64,000 nt of DNA, taken from Sinohyriopsis cumingii. Taxonomy: Eukaryota; Mollusca; Bivalvia; Unionida; Unionidae. A model generated the notes under the pieces. That model was not told the origin of the DNA, searched no databases, and was given only the letters and a program-made list of their open reading frames with translations. The DNA is taken from contig CM068828.1 of NCBI GenBank assembly GCA_028554795.2, positions 15,614,814 to 15,678,813 on the forward strand, read 5' to 3'. Made by a program: the position numbers and the translations under genes. Below are positions 59,833-64,000 of this stretch, piece by piece (positions within the stretch are counted from its first letter, which is position 1; every line of letters begins with the position of its first letter).

Positions 59833-60580
59833 CACACTAGCACTCAAACCAGAAAAGGTGAATGCATATAACAACTGTCTTCTGCTGCAACTTGAATCAT
59901 CCAGCCCTTCCTTATCACAACCCCAGAGGTTTTTGTCGTTTTCGCCTGAAATTCGAGTAGGAAACACATTTTGAAAGCTATTTTGAATGCATCCAAAAAC
60001 ACAAAATCCCAGGTGATCTTTTAATAACATACTGCCTAGTTGTGTTAGAAACATCATTTTTCATTGGCTTTTTGTATCATGGCCGGTTTGCCTTAGATCT
60101 GAGACCAAAAAGTCTAAAATCCAGACACAAAATCAGATTCGAACCCAATGGCCAATTTTGGGTAGAAAAAATCAGGTCCAAAAATTGAGGTTTTTATCTC
60201 TGTATTTTGTAGTGCAACTAGAAATTCCAGATTATTTGGTATCATTGTAGAGCTACATTTATCTACCTTTCTATAATACCACCCACTTTAGTGTATCATG
60301 CATGACCATGATGCTATAGAACTTGGCAGTAGGCTACTACCTCCTGCAACGTTAACTCGTTGCCAGGGGTTAATGTGTTAAGACTAGGTCAATGACTAAT
60401 ATGGTTATGAATCATCCAGCCCTGCCTTAAGACTAGTTAAACGACTGGTGGGATATGAGGCTAAATTTATATGTAGTAGTGTTGCTTCCTTTTTAAAGTT
60501 CAAAATCGTGTCACAAGAATAGAAAGTTATAACAAACTTAACTAGGTCCTGATATAATAACTTGTCACTTGGTGTTTTAG
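59833..60580 (+). other. Intron tail with a short direct repeat
   Basis: The phrase GAATCATCCAGCCCT occurs at about 59893 and 60410 in different surroundings, perhaps two fragments of one dispersed element. No coding signal. The acceptor is GGTGTTTTAG at 60580. Confidence 0.5.
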
Positions 60581-60708
60581 TGAGTTAGTCCATGATGAGC
60601 CCCAGCCAGGAAAATGCTGTGCTCGAATCTATGGCAGGAGAAAAGTAGCTGTCACACAGATTACCATAGCAAAAGCTGAGGGTCTAGAAGCACAGGACAA
60701 AGGAAAAT
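60581..60708 (+). CDS. Calpain exon, linker into C2 domain
   Basis: 128 nt: one base completes the split Phe codon, 42 codons follow, one base (T) is carried out before GTAAGT. The peptide is ELVHDEPQPGKCCARIYGRR followed by KVAVTQITIAKAEGLEAQDK. The VTQITIAKAEGL segment is the first beta-strand of a C2 domain, as in calpain-5/6, where it follows the beta-sandwich domain. This rules out a classical EF-hand calpain. Confidence 0.93.
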
Positions 60709-61365
60709 GTAAGTAAAATTTACATAAAGTGTCAATCTGACTTTTATCCATTTAAATGTTATTTATATATAATGACAGGAGTGTTGTGTTGAACAGAGGT
60801 TTACAAGGGCAGGGCACATTGTGTCTCCCTGTCCTTCAATTTTCGGGACACAATTTCAGAGGTGCAAAGAAAATTAATGTGATATGCGCTAGGAGTGGGG
60901 AAAAAGACTTTGAGATAATGAACATGCTTTGACAGCTTTGCCATCTTAATTTTGTTGTCTGCATTGCACTTGACCTATCACCTGTTCCTTAGACACTTAT
61001 AAAGTGCTCAGGTAACCCATAAAGACACTTTTATATGTCTAACTGTCTGGTTTACCTGAAAAGAGCTGTACTCCGGAATTTTCTCTTCTGATTTTTCTCT
61101 CATCTACTGTTAGTGTTCAGTCTTTATCTGCCTGTTTATCATAATACTGTAATGGGCAGGAAATCGTGCTTCTATATTTTTTAAACAGTTTCAAGTTAAG
61201 TTCATTAATTGTAAAGCTTTCAATGGTAAAGCAGCATGAGTAGTAGTAGTAGTAGTAGTACTACTAGAGCCTCTATTTCGTAGAGGGGACATCGTAGCTA
61301 GATGGTGAGTGTTTTCAACATCGAAAGTCAATATTAATTTATTTATTAATACCTACTGTTATGCA
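60709..61365 (+). other. Intron sequence with a short AGT microsatellite
   Basis: (AGT)n followed by ACT repeats at about 61236-61265. Otherwise unique. Confidence 0.6.
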
Positions 61366-61371
61366 ATACCA

Positions 61372-61605
61372 AGCGATGATTGGTATGATTCCAATGCATA
61401 TTTCATATTCCCATATAAACTGATAATAAATTATCATTTAAACTCTTAAATTATGATTGGTATGATTCCCAGACATATTTCATATTCTCATATAAACTGA
61501 TCATAAATTATCATTTAAACTCTTAAATTATGATTGTTATGATTCCCAGGCATATTTCTTATTCCCATATAAACTGATCATAAATTATCATTTAAATTTC
61601 ATGAT
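61372..61605 (+). repeat. ~77-bp tandem repeat, 3 copies
   Basis: Units containing GGTATGATTCCCAGACATAT followed by TTCATATTC, CATATAAACTGATCATAAAT and TATCATTTAAACTCTTAA. About 90% alike by eye. Confidence 0.88.
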
Positions 61606-63300
61606 GTTATTATGCCAGAAATGCATGTGTAACTATCCATGGCATTTGTCTTGTTTCTAAATTTAGAACACTCCTGTCATTATCTCGCTTAATGGTTAGC
61701 ACATGCTTACGACATGACTCCTTTTAAAGCTAAACGTTTATTTGTATTACAAATTTTGACCATTGAGAAATAAATTTGTTGTATGCACACTTAGCAAACA
61801 CTCTGGGTTATATATAGGATTTTAATTTCAATTGGTAATTAATGGGCATTTTTGTTGCTATCGGTAGCAAAGTATGGTTGTTCCTGCAAACATGTGCTGG
61901 CAGAATATTTCCCTGCAGTTGCTATCCAGCAAAAGGCAGAATTTTCACTGTCAAGCGCCGAATTCTTCAGAAATCCGCAGGAGGTATAAAAGGCCTGTCA
62001 GCATCTCTGCTGGGACCTGTTCAGGTTTCAGAAGTTCTTCTTAAGAGCTCCATAGGTTTAGACAGAGCGTGGTAATTTTTTTAACTACAAATACCATATA
62101 AAGAAGTGTGCAAAGAAAAGGTATTATTATTTTCCGTGAATCATAATTCCTAGTTATTTCATGATATTTACATCAATAAATGCAAAGAAAATATTGTTTC
62201 TTTTATAGCAAATTTTGGACAGGTCTAAAACTAAGTTTTCAAATATACATCTGTGTACTAAAACCTTTCTTATTATTTATTCATTCATTGCCATGTTTTA
62301 AATCAGCAACTTCAGCTTAAATATCTGCTTGATCAGTTAAATAGTATTCAGGCAGTATTTTCATGATCCTGTGAGGTTATATCCAGTGTTTTTTGCAGAC
62401 TTTGTTCAAATAATAATGTTTGTTACAATTCAATAGAAATAGGAGGAATAATAATAATAATAACAATAATAAGTGCAGGTTTGAATATAGAGCAAATGAG
62501 TGTTTCTCAAAGCTCTTTCCAATAGTCATTTGTTATATTGTAAAGCTGTTGATTGTTTCTCAAGGCTTTGTACATATGCTGTTATTATTGTTACAGCCAT
62601 TGAGTGATTTCACGAGGCTCTGTTTGAAATTAACCTATATGAATTTAATGAAAAGTTAGCCAATGTTTCAAAGTATATCACTAATATTTCAAAGTATATC
62701 ACTAAACAATAATTTTAATATAACATCTGAACATTAAACTTGGACATTTATAAGTGTTAATATCAACTTCTATCATAAAAACTGGTTTTTCACTGCCATC
62801 ATAAAGTTTTATTGCCTGTTGCAACTTTGACTGTGGGTGCAGCCAACATAGACATGGATGGGTCTGTACTAAAGAAAAATAGTGAATTTCTTGATATTTG
62901 CCAGACAGGAGGGCATGCATAGGAAAGTACAGGGGATATTTACAATCCTCCACATAATGTACAACACTGAGTGTTATTCAGCAAATGTTATAGTCATACA
63001 TATATTACCCATAATTCCTTTTAAGCATGATCTCTTGTGAAGTGTTGGAGTATTGAACAAATGAAAATTAATGTGTTTATATTGCTAGGGTACAGACAAT
63101 AAAAAATCACTCAAATTGTGTAGACTGGTCTAAATTTCTTGTGCAATTCATGAAATATTTCAAATAATGGTGCATTATCAATCAGAAAGAAAATCATAAT
63201 TTCCCTCTAATGGCACATAATGTGCAGCAAATCAGGGTGTACCTTGTTTGATTAAAATCCTAGAAAGATCTTAGGAATAAAGTATGGTAACAAATCTACC
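61606..63300 (+). other. Intron sequence with a TATA-like motif
   Basis: Mostly unique. 61830-62080 is less AT-rich than its surroundings, includes TATAAAAGG (61985-61993) and holds a 77-codon frame (61842-62075) without known motif. It could be a retroelement promoter or LTR fragment, but I found no matching partner. An (AAT)n stretch lies at 62447-62470. Confidence 0.4.
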
Positions 63301-63700
63301 ATATTTACTTGCTTACATGTCAATTCCAAAAAACATACTCTTATCTGCCATCACATAATGTGCCAGTAGATTAGGGTGTACTTTCTTTGTTCTACTAATT
63401 ACTCCTTACAAACTGAATAGACCCATATCTAACAGCACATATAACAATGGTAGGTCTCTGTTCATTTTGCAGTGGGGCTATACTTACATTTACATGTCAA
63501 TTCCAACTACCATATGTACTTGCTTACATGCAGTTCCAAACAAGATAGACTCTTATCTGCTATCACATAATGTGCCAGTAGATTAGGGTCTACTTTCTTT
63601 GTTCTACTAATTAATCCTTACAAACTGAATAGACCCATATCTAACAGCACATATAACAATGGCAGGTCTCTGTTCATTTTGCAGTGGGGCTATACTTATA
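63290..63700 (+). repeat. ~212-bp tandem duplication, about 2 copies
   Basis: Two copies (about 63290-63500 and 63500-63700) share CACATAATGTGCCAGTAGAT, TTCTTTGTTCTACTAATTA and CCATATCTAACAGCACATAT. A third, more diverged relic precedes at 63180-63250. Confidence 0.88.
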
Positions 63701-63954
63701 AATGAGTATGTATGGTAATTAATTGATCAGATGTTAGAGTTTATGGCAGAACCATGTCTGTGAGCAAAAATCAATCAATATTCACAGATCACTAAACAAA
63801 TTCATACGTTTTTGAAAAAACCTGTACAAGTTTATGTAAATTTCTTGTACATTTTTACCTTTGATTACCAAATTTATCACCATATAGTTCTCAGGTAAGG
63901 TCATACAAAATTTAAGAGTGTGTAGTTTACAAGTTATCAATTTGTGTAATTCAG

Positions 63955-64000
63955 CTGCTGACCCCTACTGTGTAATCAAGTGGGAGGGTAAGACTCTGAG
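63955..64000 (+). CDS. Calpain exon, C2 domain start, cut by window edge
   Basis: After the acceptor GTGTAATTCAG, two bases complete a Ser codon and the frame reads ADPYCVIKWEGKTL up to the window end. DPY is the hallmark of C2 calcium-binding loop 1 and aligns with the calpain-5/6 C2 domain. The exon continues beyond base 64000. Confidence 0.9.

Larger units (their letters stand above)
15915..64000 (+). other. Calpain-5/TRA-3-like gene, partial, nine exons in window
   Basis: This span holds nine exons of a calcium-dependent cysteine protease. All junctions are AG/GT and every phase joins correctly: 15915-16152, 18407-18590, 26799-26989, 36070-36147, 49093-49270, 51022-51141, 58187-58383, 60581-60708 and 63955-64000. 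In order they encode the C-terminal part of protease subdomain PC1 and subdomain PC2 with catalytic His and Asn, then the beta-sandwich domain, then the start of a C2 domain. A C2 domain in place of a penta-EF-hand, and motifs such as [20 protein letters not shown] and EFWMSFEDFCKYF, point to the calpain-5/TRA-3 (calpain-6-related) class. The catalytic-Cys exon and start codon must lie left of the window and most of the C2 domain right of it. Introns of 1.8-12.9 kb are dominated by tandem repeats. Family assignment is from remembered calpain sequences, not a search. Confidence 0.93.

Overview
The window is metazoan nuclear DNA: AT-rich, intron-rich and packed with tandem repeats. The one clear cellular gene is a calpain of the calpain-5 / TRA-3 class on the plus strand. 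I read nine consecutive in-phase exons (15915 to the right edge). They cover the second half of the protease core (catalytic His and Asn), the calpain beta-sandwich domain and the first residues of a C2 domain. The catalytic-Cys exon lies left of base 1 and the rest of the C2 domain right of base 64000. The transposon mix (tRNA-derived SINEs with a conserved core, DIRS-like retrotransposons, a Kolobok/T2-type TTAA element, dispersed repeats of a type I associate with bivalves) suggests a mollusc, probably a bivalve. That is inference.

Layout. Bases 1-15660 lie upstream of the first visible exon and are almost entirely minisatellite. A block of 31-bp array, ~450-bp spacer and 37/41-bp array occurs twice (1-7425 and 9732-15660), and a SINE sits only in the right copy. 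From 15915 on, each larger intron carries its own arrays: 34 bp (16.7-17.8 kb), ~52 bp (18.6-19.3 kb), 40 bp (19.7-20.2 kb), 45 bp (23.8-24.2 kb), 16 bp (28.8-31.8 kb), 60 bp (32.7-34.3 kb), 42 bp (36.2-40.9 kb), 37 bp (44.8-45.5 kb), 31 bp (50.3-50.7 kb), 47 bp (51.1-52.6 kb), 46 bp (53.0-54.6 kb) and 57 bp (56.9-57.7 kb). About half of the window is tandem repeat by my rough sum. Two broken DIRS-like elements (21.4-23.3 and 45.8-47.2 kb), two core-type SINEs (27.3-27.6 and 50.0-50.3 kb), a 2.66-kb TTAA/TIR element with a THAP zinc-finger relic (41.2-43.9 kb) and two foldback MITEs (35.5 and 59.0 kb) fill much of the rest.

Most striking observation. Two intronic arrays are tandem copies of this gene's own exon end plus its 5' splice site. 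After the exon ending at 18590, about 14 units repeat the last nine codons and the GTGAGT donor. After the exon ending at 51141, about 30 units repeat the last eleven codons and the GTAAAT donor. In both, the commonest repeat sequence differs from the live exon at three positions, all synonymous. The arrays therefore look like records of an older exon end and present runs of decoy donors, whose use would add an early stop codon. A possible 21-nt in-phase microexon is at 49498-49518.
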